Part shown: piece by piece, positions 27,642 to 36,725 of the stretch
Layout: each line of letters opens with the position of its first letter
Position numbering within the stretch: position 1 is the first letter of the stretch
From: SAT2750 sp964476375
GTDB taxonomy: Bacteria > Planctomycetota > Planctomycetia > Pirellulales > Pirellulaceae
Direction: 5' to 3'
Length of the DNA: 64,000 nucleotides
Assembly: GCA_964476375.1 (NCBI GenBank)
Contig: CAYYZW010000300.1
Coordinates: 46,098-110,097 of the forward strand
Position numbers and translations under genes: made by a program
Notes under the pieces: model-generated
What the model was told of the DNA's origin: nothing
What the model saw: only the letters and a program-made list of their open reading frames with translations
Databases searched by the model: none

Positions 27642-28982
27642 TCAGGGACGATTGGTTTGGCGTCGCATAATCTCTTGTAGCAGTTGTGCTGCCTTTTCGT
27701 GGCTGGGATCCATTTTCAGCGCTGTTCGCAGCCAGGAAACAGCAAGCTTTTCCTTGCCCAGGGCATCTGCCAGGAATCCCAGTTCATAGCGCATTTCGAC
27801 GTCATCTGGCTTCTGCACGGCTTCGACATTCAGTTCGGAAAAACGGCGCCGCTGTTCTCGCAGGGGCTCGTAAATTTCCATGTTTTTTTCTACCAACTCG
27901 GTTTCCCCCAGTTCCCGGTAGACTTCAATCAGCTTGTACCGACAGCGGTCGTCACGGGGGTAAAAGTTGACGGTAAGCTCCAGCGTCTTGCGGGCTTCGT
28001 CAAGCTGATTGGATTCCAGTTGCAAGATGCCCTTGAGCAGGAGCGCATCGAACTGGGTCTCATTCATTTCCAGGGCCCTGTTGAGAAATGTCCAGGCCTG
28101 GTCAATTTGCTCGCCGTGGCGAAGACAGTCGGCTTTCATGCCAAGCACCCTGGGGGATTCCAACGCCAGGTCGAGTGTCGCCAGGGCATCCTGGAACTGG
28201 AGCAGCTTGATATGGGATTCAGCGAGTTCCACCAGGATCGCTTCCCGCTCGGGCTGGAAAGGATCACGCTTGAGGGATTCATGGTAATCAGCAATCGCCA
28301 GGCGATATTGTTCGTAATCCTTATGGATCAAGCCCATGAAACGGTGGGGGGTTGAATCCTCTGGGGCGAGCAGGGAGACCTGCCTCAGGTGCTGGACGGC
28401 GTCCTGCATCAGGCCAAGGTCGTAGTAAATGGCTCCCAGCAAGCGGTGTGCATTCTGGTAGGTGGGGTCAATTTGGATTGCGTTGGATAGCATTCTCACC
28501 GCCTGGTCGTCTGAATTTGTCTTGTGCATCAACTCCCCGCCAAGCGCAAACCCGGCAGCCTTGATCTCATCGTCCTCGCTCTCGATCGCTTTCTCGAGTT
28601 CAAGTACGGCGGTATCAAAGTCATCGATGTAGAGGCTGATATAACCCTTGAGGACATGGATTTTTCCTTCATAACCGCTTTCCTGATTGTCCAGTAAACG
28701 GGTCTGCGTAACGACGACCGGTGCGTTTCGGTCTCGAATCGCTTGCATGGCCATCGCGAAGCGATCATCAGGAGTGAGAGGATCCCTGCCCCCCATGTAA
28801 AGGACAAAAACAGAAACCACGTCCAGCAGGGCAATGGCAATCCAGATGGATGCCGACGAGGACTGAACCGTCTGCTCGACAGGAGCTTCGACCCTGTCGT
28901 CGGGTTCGGTCGCATTCTCATCCAGTGATTCCTCTATCACCGGCTGTTGATCCGCCTGGGCGTCGGGTGTTTCGTTGTTCAC
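27642..28982 (-). CDS. membrane-anchored TPR protein (downstream of CRTAC1)
   Basis: The protein starts at a GTG at 28982 that has GGAGG eight bases upstream; the resulting product is 446 residues. The acidic cytoplasmic N-terminus of about 45 residues is followed by one helix (SIWIAIALLDVVSVFVLYMGG). The remainder is a TPR solenoid of eight or more units: examples are YISLYIDDFDTAVLELEKAI, LLGAIYYDLGLMQDAVQHL and ALLLKGILQLESNQLDEARK. It lies 31 bases downstream of the CRTAC1 gene and is the last clear member of the FG-GAP/TPR operon. It probably presents a protein-binding surface outside the membrane. The longer frame to 29048 lacks a ribosome-binding site and overlaps the CRTAC1 stop. Confidence 0.85.
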   Translation of the reverse strand: MNNETPDAQADQQPVIEESLDENATEPDDRVEAPVEQTVQSSSASIWIAIALLDVVSVFVLYMGGRDPLTPDDRFAMAMQAIRDRNAPVVVTQTRLLDNQESGYEGKIHVLKGYISLYIDDFDTAVLELEKAIESEDDEIKAAGFALGGELMHKTNSDDQAVRMLSNAIQIDPTYQNAHRLLGAIYYDLGLMQDAVQHLRQVSLLAPEDSTPHRFMGLIHKDYEQYRLAIADYHESLKRDPFQPEREAILVELAESHIKLLQFQDALATLDLALESPRVLGMKADCLRHGEQIDQAWTFLNRALEMNETQFDALLLKGILQLESNQLDEARKTLELTVNFYPRDDRCRYKLIEVYRELGETELVEKNMEIYEPLREQRRRFSELNVEAVQKPDDVEMRYELGFLADALGKEKLAVSWLRTALKMDPSHEKAAQLLQEIMRRQTNRP

Positions 28983-29013
28983 GATGGTTTCCTCCCTGTC
29001 GGCTCCAAGGTTT

Positions 29014-30867
29014 CTATTCCAGGGGCTCCAGCAGCACGGTTGTTTCATCCAGGTTTATGCTGGCGATGGTCTGCTCCGTACCCCCTGGCCAGGTTACGGT
29101 GAGGCCCGTGACATCCTCGCCTTCAGGGACTCCCCAGTAGACGCGAGGCTCACTCTGGGAAAGATAGCTGCCCCCTCCCTTGATCATCCTCAACTGGTCT
29201 CCGCCGGACGTGTGAAGCACGAGTGATGCTCCTACGGCGTCCCGGTTTCCGGCCCGTCCAATCAACTGGACCCGGATATAGTGATTCTGGTTGGAGGTCT
29301 GGTTCGCCACGATTGCGGCGGGCTGGACGTTGTTGGAAAAGACCAGGTCGGCATCCCCATCCTCATCCAGGTCCCCGATGGCGAGTCCCCGGCCCGAGTG
29401 GGGAGTGCCGAAGTAGCCATCCCCCGGTGTGAACTTCTTGCGAATGAAACGCCGGCCATCCTCGTTGATCAGGAGCAAGGGGAGCTGGTTGACTCGCTTG
29501 GAGGCGGGATACTTGATGACGTGTCCATTGGCGACCACCAGGTCCTCGTCCCCGTCCCGGTCGAGGTCCCAGAAAAGGGTTCCAAAACCGACAAAGAGTC
29601 CGCCCAGGCTGGTCACGCCTGTTTTGTCACTGACGTGCAGAAAACTTCCCTTGCCACGGTTCTCGTAAAGGGCAAAAGATTCCTGTTCATAGTTTGCCAC
29701 CCAGAGATCGGGTAACAGGTCACCGTTGAAATCTCCCAGGTCGATCCCCATGCTGCCGTTGGCACCGCCGATGGCATCAAAGGCAACACTATGGAGCAGG
29801 CCCAGTTCCTGGAAGGTGCCACTCCCGTCGTTGAGATAAAGGAAGTTTGCCTCGGTGTCATTTGCCACGTAGATGTCCATATCTCCGTCGAGGTCAACAT
29901 CACCGACCAGCACTCCCAGTCCCTTCGCCTTGCGGGTATTGCGTTCGATGTAAACACCAGATTCCCTTGTTCCATCACGAAATGTTCCATCACCGTTGTT
30001 GAAGTACAGTACATCGGCAAGTCCCTCGAAACTCTTGGGCGGACAGATCTCTATCTGGCCTGGATCCGGCCCCGGGCAGTTGGGATGGTTGTCGAACGAC
30101 CAGTTCACATAGTTGCAGATATAAAGATCAAGGAAGCCGTCCCCGTTGAAGTCTCCCCAGCCGGCACTGCTGCTCCAGGATCCACTCTCCAGCTGCGCCT
30201 GGGAGTGAATTTCCAGAAAGGTGCCATCCCCCTGGTTGTGGAACAACTGGAGTGCCCCGTATCCGGTTACCAGGACGTCGGGAAAACCGTCATTATCAAA
30301 GTCGCCGATCTGTGCGGCGTGGGAATAGAGTTCATCCTGGGTAACCTGGGCCGCTGTGGAAACCCGGTCGAATTTCCATTCTCCCAGGTTGCGAAATAAA
30401 CCGGCTGACAGACCGGAGATATCTTTTTCCTGGTAACGGCCTCCCCCGGGAAGGAACAGGTCGAGCATCCCGTCACGATCAAAATCGAAAATGGCAACGC
30501 CTCCTCCAAGCGATTCAAGGATGCTGTTATTGCCTGCCTCTCGACCGTTGCGATAGGTGAAATCCACAGCCGTGTCGTCGGTGACTTCCATCAATACAAT
30601 ATCGAGTCCGACACGGTCTGAACCGGCATTCATGTCGCCTCTGGGCTGGTTGAATCCCGTGTCCCCTCCATCGCCAAGAGGAGGAGGATTATCGGCTGAA
30701 ACAGGATCTTTTACTCCAGGGGCAGGCGGTTTTTGCTGGTTGCAGCCGGTGGCGAGCAGCAAGCCACATAGGAGTGCCGCGATGGTTGCCACCAGAGACC
30801 AGGCCTGCTGTTGAGAGTTGGCCCCGGCGGGCTGCTGGGCCAGGCTAAGCTGTTTTGTGCGTTTCAT
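29014..30867 (-). CDS. CRTAC1-type FG-GAP/ASPIC-UnbV lipoprotein
   Basis: This 617-residue protein has a lipoprotein signal (a hydrophobic run ending LLLATGC near residues 35-42), a Pro/Gly linker, and then a seven-bladed FG-GAP/VCBS beta-propeller. The repeated Ca-binding loops are visible as IFDFDRDGMLDLFLPGG, IGDFDNDGFPDVLVTG, WGDFNGDGFLDLYICN, VGDVDLDGDMDIYVAND and LGDFNGDLLPDLWVANY. The C-terminal ASPIC/UnbV segment reads DAVGASLVLHTSGG to VTWPGGTEQ. It should be anchored in a membrane and fold outside the cytoplasm with calcium. It overlaps the TPR gene upstream by four bases (ATGA). Ligand and biological role are unknown. Confidence 0.92.
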   Translation of the reverse strand: MKRTKQLSLAQQPAGANSQQQAWSLVATIAALLCGLLLATGCNQQKPPAPGVKDPVSADNPPPLGDGGDTGFNQPRGDMNAGSDRVGLDIVLMEVTDDTAVDFTYRNGREAGNNSILESLGGGVAIFDFDRDGMLDLFLPGGGRYQEKDISGLSAGLFRNLGEWKFDRVSTAAQVTQDELYSHAAQIGDFDNDGFPDVLVTGYGALQLFHNQGDGTFLEIHSQAQLESGSWSSSAGWGDFNGDGFLDLYICNYVNWSFDNHPNCPGPDPGQIEICPPKSFEGLADVLYFNNGDGTFRDGTRESGVYIERNTRKAKGLGVLVGDVDLDGDMDIYVANDTEANFLYLNDGSGTFQELGLLHSVAFDAIGGANGSMGIDLGDFNGDLLPDLWVANYEQESFALYENRGKGSFLHVSDKTGVTSLGGLFVGFGTLFWDLDRDGDEDLVVANGHVIKYPASKRVNQLPLLLINEDGRRFIRKKFTPGDGYFGTPHSGRGLAIGDLDEDGDADLVFSNNVQPAAIVANQTSNQNHYIRVQLIGRAGNRDAVGASLVLHTSGGDQLRMIKGGGSYLSQSEPRVYWGVPEGEDVTGLTVTWPGGTEQTIASINLDETTVLLEPLE

Positions 30868-32345
30868 TCGTCACTCGCCTCCTCGGTCGCTGTACTCTTT
30901 TTATCGCTGCTGTTCTCGAGTGGTAGTTCCCGGAGCATCTTCTCGAACTTCTTTACCGTGGAACGGTAGGTCGGCTTCTCCGGGTTTTCTACGGCCTTTT
31001 TTGTATAGTAGTTCAACAAGGCCTCGACGGTCGGACGGTGTGTTGGATTGACCGAGAGGCCACTGCGGATCCAGAACAGGCCATCGGACTCCGAGCCATA
31101 CTCGAGGTAGATTGCACCGATCTTGAGCCGCTCCTCGGCACTTTCTGGCCTTGTGCTGATGGCCTCGGACATCTGGCTGGCGTTGGCAAGCTGGTCGTTG
31201 ATTTCGGTGACCGCATCAAAATGTCCCTGTGCATCTTCCACTCGGCCTACTTCGCGAAGCGCGGAGGCCAGCGTGTAACGGGCATCCGTGTTAAACAAGT
31301 CCTTGCGAACCAGGGGTTCCAGCCAGTGAACGGCGGTCTTGTAATCGCCTTCATCAAGTGCAAGACGACCGAGTTCAAGGGAGGCTGCAGGGTCGTTGGG
31401 GTAATCCTTGACCACGGCATCCAGGATGACACGAGCCTGTTTGGGTTTTCCCAGCAGCCGGTAACAATGTGCCTGTCCCACGCGACACTCCACGTGCAGC
31501 GTGGCATCCTGCGACCCGACTTCAAAGAACTCGATTGCTTCGTCTGTTTTCTTGAGTGTCAGCAGGACGCTTCCCAGTTGAAAGGACGCCTCGTAGTAAT
31601 CTGGTTGAATTTCCAGGCTCTGCCGGAATGCGGATTCGGCACTCTTCCACTGGCTCAGATCCCTGTAAACAACTCCTCGAAGGTACCAGGGAAGAGGATC
31701 GTGTGGATAGGAATCTGCCCAGCCCTTGAGAAGTTCCTCGGCACCGGTGTATTGCTGGATCAGGAGATAACCGATCACGTAGGCTTCCAGTATTTCCTGG
31801 CCGTCCCCACGAGGATCCAGCAACAGATCCGAAAGATGCGGTTCCGACTTGTCCAGCACACCGGACTGGGCCATCGCCAGCCATTCCTCGCGCTGCAACG
31901 CGACCGGGTCATACCCCAGCGCATGGGCCCTGAGCAGGTGGTGGTTGAAGCTCTGGTAATCGCCCATCTTGCGACAGGATCGAGCCAAGAGAAACTCATT
32001 TGTCTTGCTTCGAAAACTGAACTTATTGGACCAGCCAACCCAGCGACGTGCTTCTTCCGGGTCCCGATTGGAAATAAGCGATCGGGTTTTCATCTGGGAA
32101 TAGAGAATCGTGGCTTGCCAGGCGAGGAGGAGCAGGAAGGGAATGGCCACCCAGGATGCGGCCTTGCGAAGAGCACGTGCCCATCCAGGTCGTTTTCTTT
32201 CCGGTTTCTTTTTCCTCGACCGCCTGGCAGGGCGTTTTTTCTTTGGCCTTTTACCGGCAGCCGGCTCTGGGGTGGACCGCACCTCTTCCGCCGCACCCCG
32301 GGAGGTGTTTTCCTTGTTGTTCGACTTGTCGGATGCTGTCGTCAT
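30864..32345 (-). CDS. membrane-anchored TPR protein (upstream of CRTAC1)
   Basis: The 493-residue protein has a strongly basic N-terminal tail (KRPKKKRPARRSRKKKPERKR-like, residues 30-55), then one transmembrane helix (SWVAIPFLLLLAWQATILYS, 64-83) and a TPR array with about eight units. Examples are LPWYLRGVVYRDLSQWKSAE, ASFQLGSVLLTLKKTDEAIE and ASLELGRLALDEGDYKTAVH. The basic end predicts an N-in orientation with the TPR solenoid outside. Its stop codon overlaps the CRTAC1 start codon by four bases, so the two are translated together, which argues that they act as a pair. Confidence 0.88.
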   Translation of the reverse strand: MTTASDKSNNKENTSRGAAEEVRSTPEPAAGKRPKKKRPARRSRKKKPERKRPGWARALRKAASWVAIPFLLLLAWQATILYSQMKTRSLISNRDPEEARRWVGWSNKFSFRSKTNEFLLARSCRKMGDYQSFNHHLLRAHALGYDPVALQREEWLAMAQSGVLDKSEPHLSDLLLDPRGDGQEILEAYVIGYLLIQQYTGAEELLKGWADSYPHDPLPWYLRGVVYRDLSQWKSAESAFRQSLEIQPDYYEASFQLGSVLLTLKKTDEAIEFFEVGSQDATLHVECRVGQAHCYRLLGKPKQARVILDAVVKDYPNDPAASLELGRLALDEGDYKTAVHWLEPLVRKDLFNTDARYTLASALREVGRVEDAQGHFDAVTEINDQLANASQMSEAISTRPESAEERLKIGAIYLEYGSESDGLFWIRSGLSVNPTHRPTVEALLNYYTKKAVENPEKPTYRSTVKKFEKMLRELPLENSSDKKSTATEEASDE

Positions 32346-32444
32346 GCCCAGGGGAGGGTGTTCCAGGAAGGGGAGAAAGTCCGATCAATCGTAGGTTATG
32401 GTGATTGTTGGAATCTGCTTTGGAAGGGTGGAAAAGAGGAGAAT

Positions 32445-34043
32445 TCATCGGTCTTTTACCGTCGAATTCCACCAAATCGTCACATCCGTTCGAACCGATT
32501 CAGACGTTTCTCGAAATTCGCCCACGGCCACATCCAGATCACTATCCCCGTCAAAATCGGCAAGTTCCAGTGTGGCATGAGTACATTGGTCACTTTCCAG
32601 GTGATGTCGAACAAACTCTCCCTTGCTGACCTGTTCCAGCCAGATCAGGGAATCAAACTGGTTGTTCTTCATCTCCCCCATGGCACGCTCGGTAATCAGG
32701 GTACAGGCGACCAGATCCAGGTCTCCATCTCCGTCCAGATCCCCTGCCTCGGCACGATGAACACCGGGGAGCTGGGTGAGATGGTGATGTTTCCAGCCCT
32801 CCTCTCCCTGGTTTTCCAGCCAGTGCACGGCGTGATAAGGAACCACGTAGAAGAGATCAAACATGTCCCCGTTAGTAAAAACGCGATCTGGATCTCCATC
32901 CTGATCCAGATCCACCACCTCCACTCCACTACAACCAAAGGAAGGGTTATCTGCCGCAAAAAGGACCTGCTGGCGGAAAGTTCCGTCACCCCGGTTCAGG
33001 AAAGCGATCACCGTCTCGTGTTCCTGGCTGATGACGGTGACAAAATCAGTGTCTCCATCCTGGTCCAGATCCACGACAGGCAACTGGATACAGCCATGCC
33101 GGTCATCCAGCATGTGTGCCTGAAAAACCGGCGTGCCGTCCTTCATTCCCATGTTCTGGAGGTAGTGAATATGCCCCGTGCTGCGCCAGCCAAATTCTGC
33201 CACGACGAGGTCCAGGTCCCCGTCATTATCGAAATCCGCGGGCTGAACATCGGTCACGCGCCCGATTCCTGTCATGATAGTACTGGATTTAAAGTTCCCA
33301 TTGGAATCGCGCCGCAGCCAGACCACCTTTCCTTTCTGATGATCCTCCGGAAGGAAACTCCCCAGGTCGGCAACGACGTAGTCTGCCAGGCCATTGCCAT
33401 CCAGGTCTGTTGCTGCCGTGTGGCAGGGGTGTTCAAGATGGATAGAAGACTCGATCCTGGAAAGATGTCCTTTTTTTCTATTCGGCCGGGCTTCGTAGAG
33501 GATGCCCGAGTGCATATCACAGACCAGGAGTGCCGGCATCGAGTCGGCCGGGGTGACCCAGTGAACGTTGGCAATGGCAGGGGGGTGGAGTTCTTCTGTG
33601 CCCAGCTGCTCGATGGGAAAAGCAAGCGTGGTTGTGCGGAATCGAACTGGGCCGGGATCGCTCTGATCCGGAGATTCGAAATGTAACGTGTCAGGAGCCT
33701 GCTGCTGGTAATACTGAAGCACGGTTTGTCGCGGGGGGACCTTCAGATCGGTGCGACCGGATTCATAATAGAAGCGGTAACCCTGGTCGATCTCGTCCGG
33801 CCAGGCAACGCGGGGAAACTGGTCCGGGGTTGGCACGGCATGGCAATCGCCACAGAAGTGCTCGATCTGCTGGTGAGCAGCGGCCAGGTCAAGAGAGCTG
33901 TCTTCTATCTCCCCCTGGCCCGGCTGGGGATTTTCTTGTTCAGGAATCTCCTTCCGGCAACTTGCCATTCCCAGGCCGATCATGCATGCACAGAGGCAGG
34001 CCAGCAAAGGGAGTGTTGGCCGTAAGGCAGTTCTTTCAGACAT
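32445..34043 (-). CDS. FG-GAP/VCBS lipoprotein with one heme-binding motif
   Basis: From the ATG at 34043 the protein is 532 residues (an in-frame ATG at 34064 is an alternative). A lipoprotein signal ends at IGLGMASC near residue 29. A CxxCH motif follows, in HFCGDCHAVP near residue 65, suggesting a single covalent heme or a planctomycete cytochrome-like site. Then comes a beta-propeller with FG-GAP loops such as TDLDGNGLADYVVADLG, PADFDNDGDLDLVVAEFG, VVDLDQDGDTDFVTVIS and AGDLDGDGDLDLVACTL. It is the promoter-proximal gene of the operon; the TPR gene starts 99 bases downstream. The fusion of heme motif and propeller is known in planctomycetes without an assigned function. Confidence 0.85.
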   Translation of the reverse strand: MSERTALRPTLPLLACLCACMIGLGMASCRKEIPEQENPQPGQGEIEDSSLDLAAAHQQIEHFCGDCHAVPTPDQFPRVAWPDEIDQGYRFYYESGRTDLKVPPRQTVLQYYQQQAPDTLHFESPDQSDPGPVRFRTTTLAFPIEQLGTEELHPPAIANVHWVTPADSMPALLVCDMHSGILYEARPNRKKGHLSRIESSIHLEHPCHTAATDLDGNGLADYVVADLGSFLPEDHQKGKVVWLRRDSNGNFKSSTIMTGIGRVTDVQPADFDNDGDLDLVVAEFGWRSTGHIHYLQNMGMKDGTPVFQAHMLDDRHGCIQLPVVDLDQDGDTDFVTVISQEHETVIAFLNRGDGTFRQQVLFAADNPSFGCSGVEVVDLDQDGDPDRVFTNGDMFDLFYVVPYHAVHWLENQGEEGWKHHHLTQLPGVHRAEAGDLDGDGDLDLVACTLITERAMGEMKNNQFDSLIWLEQVSKGEFVRHHLESDQCTHATLELADFDGDSDLDVAVGEFRETSESVRTDVTIWWNSTVKDR

Positions 34044-34125
34044 CTGGTCCTTGGCGCCTTTCATGCAGAGGTGGCGAAATCACCAGGGAAATGAACACTC
34101 TCGATACTCCCCTCGTATGATCCCC

Positions 34126-34146
34126 TTACGGATTATCATACCGTAA
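34126..34146. promoter_or_regulatory. palindrome upstream of the FG-GAP/TPR operon
   Basis: TTACGG and CCGTAA arms flank a 9-base centre that on the minus strand reads TATGATAAT, which resembles a -10 element. It lies about 80 bases before the first start codon of the operon and could be an operator over a promoter. No clear -35 element is visible. Confidence 0.3.
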
Positions 34147-34226
34147 CGGTTCAGGGGCGAGTGCGAGAACCGGCGGCTGCAAAACGGTCGACCAGTGACT
34201 GGTGAAGCACCGAAGATGACATTCGC

Positions 34227-34260
34227 AAAAAAAAAGCTCCCGGCCCGTCGGCCGGGAGCC
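34227..34260 (-). terminator. orphan minus-strand rho-independent terminator
   Basis: A 9-base-pair GC-rich stem (34251-34259 with 34236-34244) with a 6-base loop is followed on the minus strand by nine T (34235-34227). No convincing coding gene on the minus strand ends just before it, so it may close a small RNA or act as an attenuator in the leader of the FG-GAP operon. Confidence 0.75.
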
Positions 34261-34741
34261 TCGCAAATCTCGGCCTCGAAAAATTCGAGCCACAATAGCT
34301 CCACGCCCCTAGTTTAGCTGTTGGTAATGATGGAGCAACAATGGGATCCGGTTATTTTTCGTGGAAATGTCGAGCAAACAAACCATGAAAAACCGCAAAA
34401 CCGGACGAGATTTCAATTTTTCCTTGCTTCCCGGCTGTTTTTGGGGGTTAGGCAGATGGAAAAAATATCTGTTTCAACAAAACTGCTGGACATCCCAATC
34501 AACCGATCAGACCGGACATTTTGGTTCACTCATCCGGGAAAGGGAGAAGCCATGCTTCTTTTCTCTGGCTTGCGCTCTTCGATAAGGTTCGTCATGGAAA
34601 AGCCATGGATGAAGAAGGATTTCTTGTCCGGATTTCATCAAAAACCCGGTTCTCAGCTACCGATGAGGTAGAATCTTCCAGCAGTAGGAATCTTCTCTTT
34701 CAGCCAATCCCGTCTCGTCCTTTCCTTTCAAGTGATTTCCT

Positions 34742-35623
34742 ATGAAATTCGCCATCATGGACTTTGTTCTTAAGTGTTCTCCCTTGCGCCTGCCCATTCT
34801 GTTGCTGGTGGTGCTGGTGACGGCAGCTGGCCCGGTTGGTGGAGTCGTACGCGGGGCCGAGCTGAAATATCCGATTGCCGTGGCAACGGCAGCCAACGGG
34901 GACATCTATATTGCGGATCGCCAGTTACCAGGTATCTGGCGGCTGCGGGAGGGCACGACATCGGTTTATTACCAGGCGAAAAAGAAGTTTGGCACACCCC
35001 TCAACGCCGTCCGCTGCCTGGCGATCGACGGGGACGGTAAGTTGCTGGCGGGGGATAGTGCAACCCGCGATGTCTACCGTTTTAATGCCGATGGGGAAGA
35101 ACCGACCGCTTTGACAGCCGGTGGGATCGGCATTCCGATGGGAATTGCCGTCACGGCAGATGGTAATCTGCTGGTGACAGACCTGGAACTTCACTGCGTC
35201 TGGAAGGTTGCTCTTGAGGGTGGCAAGCCAGAAAAAATAGCGATGGTGAAGGCGCCCACGGGGATCACGGTCGATGCAGATGGGCGCGCATGGATTGTCT
35301 CGCGAGGAGTGGACCCGGTGCAGCGGCTTGCTGCGGACGGCAGTCTTGACAAGGTGGTGACCGGCCGCCCCTTCCGCCTGCCACACGACATTGTCCTGGA
35401 TCAGGAGGGCGGAGCCTTCGTGACCGACGGCCTGGGTAAGGCCATCTGGCACGTGGTCGAGGGCAGTGAACCGCAAAAACTGGTTGACGGGGATCCGCTG
35501 GTGAACCCGGTCGGTATCAGCCGACAGGAGGGTAAGATGATTGTCGCCGATTCACATGCCCGTTCAGTTTTCTCGGTGGACAGTAAGGGCCAGGTTATTC
35601 CGCTGGTGACACCAGAAGAGTAA
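34742..35623 (+). CDS. exported NHL/SMP-30-like beta-propeller protein
   Basis: The 293-residue protein has a signal peptide in its first 39 residues (LPILLLVVLVTAAGPVGG). The mature part is built of repeated six-bladed propeller strands: PIAVATAANGDIYIADR, CLAIDGDGKLLAGDSATRDVYRF, GIAVTADGNLLVTDLELHCVWKV and DIVLDQEGGAFVTDGLGKAIW. This is the NHL/SMP-30 repeat pattern. Catalytic residues of lactonases cannot be assigned, so binding or structural roles are as likely as enzymatic ones. It converges with the creatininase-family gene, leaving 14 bases. Confidence 0.82.
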   Translation: MKFAIMDFVLKCSPLRLPILLLVVLVTAAGPVGGVVRGAELKYPIAVATAANGDIYIADRQLPGIWRLREGTTSVYYQAKKKFGTPLNAVRCLAIDGDGKLLAGDSATRDVYRFNADGEEPTALTAGGIGIPMGIAVTADGNLLVTDLELHCVWKVALEGGKPEKIAMVKAPTGITVDADGRAWIVSRGVDPVQRLAADGSLDKVVTGRPFRLPHDIVLDQEGGAFVTDGLGKAIWHVVEGSEPQKLVDGDPLVNPVGISRQEGKMIVADSHARSVFSVDSKGQVIPLVTPEE

Positions 35624-35637
35624 GACCCTGGTCGAGA

Positions 35638-36360
35638 CTAGGGGTGAAATTCCGGGATCTCTGCTACCTGGCTGCCGTCGATCATGCCGGCAACAAATTC
35701 TGCCGTATTCTTCACGATTTCATCGATCAGGACCTGCCCTGATTCTGCCTTTGCCAGTAGTGGTTCCTTGTCCTCCTGCTCCTGCATCGCCTGGACACGG
35801 ACGTTCTCTGGAAACGCTGCCAGGGCAACGGCGGTTTCGAACTCCTGGGCATGGCCCGGCCAGCGACCTGACTCGAGGTGCTGCTGGGCAAACTCGTCAT
35901 CGAGGAAGTCCCAGTACGAGTGGAAAAAAAGATTGATTTCCAGACGCTGCAGGAACTGGCCCCACATCCCCTCACAGGGCGCCACGTTCCCCCCGTGACC
36001 ATTCAGTACCAGGATGTTATTGAACCCGGCGTGATGCATGCTGCGAATGCTGTCAAAGAGTACCGACAGCCAGCTCCCGGGAAGCGCCGTCAGCGTTCCG
36101 ATATGCCGCATGTGGTGTTCACTGATCCCGATATTCATGACCGGAGTTACCAGGACATTTGGCGCCAGCGAGCGGGCAACTTCCGTGGCGATCAACATGC
36201 AGCTTCGCCAGTCATGTTCCATCGCCAGGTGTTCCAGGTGCTGCTCGGTGGCCGCGACCGGGATGATGCATGCCTTCAACTCACCCGATTCCATTCGCTC
36301 ACGAAATTCACGTCGTGTGTGTTTCAGCAGGTTAAGCGTGTCATCGGTTTGTGGGTTCAC
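35638..36360 (-). CDS. creatininase family amidohydrolase
   Basis: The 240-residue protein has the creatininase-family metal motifs: ATEQHLEHLAMEHDWRS (normally E-Q-H-G-P-H-L-P, here with E-H replacing G-P-H), NILVLNGHGGNVAP and the glutamate in HAQEFETAVAL. Enzymes of this fold hydrolyse cyclic amides such as creatinine or act in riboflavin/F420 and PQQ-like pathways (ArfB, MftE). The exact substrate is not predictable, and the changed first motif may alter metal binding. It is preceded at 27 bases by a 66-residue gene on the same strand. Confidence 0.85.
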   Translation of the reverse strand: MNPQTDDTLNLLKHTRREFRERMESGELKACIIPVAATEQHLEHLAMEHDWRSCMLIATEVARSLAPNVLVTPVMNIGISEHHMRHIGTLTALPGSWLSVLFDSIRSMHHAGFNNILVLNGHGGNVAPCEGMWGQFLQRLEINLFFHSYWDFLDDEFAQQHLESGRWPGHAQEFETAVALAAFPENVRVQAMQEQEDKEPLLAKAESGQVLIDEIVKNTAEFVAGMIDGSQVAEIPEFHP

Positions 36361-36387
36361 GGCGGATCTCCTCTTGTCTTAAGTCGA

Positions 36388-36588
36388 TTAATCCATCTCG
36401 CCTTCGGCGATAGTGAGTTCTTCGATCGCCTTGGCGATGGCGAGGGATTCGGTAACCGAACGCTTCATCCAGTGTGCTTCTTCTCCCTCTGGAACCCTGC
36501 CAGCCTGGACATAGCCGGCATAGATCGTGGACGCTGCATTGACGAGCGCTTGTTCAGTACCTTGGAGTGTCAGGTAGGTCTTGTTCAT
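36388..36588 (-). CDS. small helical protein upstream of the creatininase-family gene
   Basis: The 66-residue protein starts at an ATG with GGAG eight bases upstream. It is helical and soluble, with no Cys or His cluster apart from one His in EEAHWMKRSV. The open frame continues upstream to 36858, but that part is antisense to the FAD-oxidoreductase gene and low in coding character. Family unknown. Its close spacing suggests co-expression with the creatininase-family enzyme. Confidence 0.65.
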   Translation of the reverse strand: MNKTYLTLQGTEQALVNAASTIYAGYVQAGRVPEGEEAHWMKRSVTESLAIAKAIEELTIAEGEMD

Positions 36589-36725
36589 GAACCGGGCTCC
36601 AGGATGAGATTCGAACTGGGTCAGCGGGACTGCAAGGTTTTGTGGTTTCGGCCGGAGTGGAGTATACCATCTAGTGACCGCCGATGGAGCAGGCCCGCAG
36701 CTTGTGAAACATGGAAAGTGATTGA

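Larger units (their letters stand above)
34065..34741. other. 677-base intergenic region
   Basis: Between the divergent FG-GAP and NHL genes I see the palindrome, the orphan terminator and a second imperfect hairpin just before the terminator on the minus strand (34274-34292, arms GGCTCGAA and TTCGAGGCC). I see no convincing gene; the short frames here lack start context and family signal. Confidence 0.5.

Noticed and set aside
31038..33686. An 882-codon open frame on the plus strand
   Set aside because: It is antisense to the TPR and FG-GAP genes; their biased codon use keeps this strand free of stops. No motif is present.
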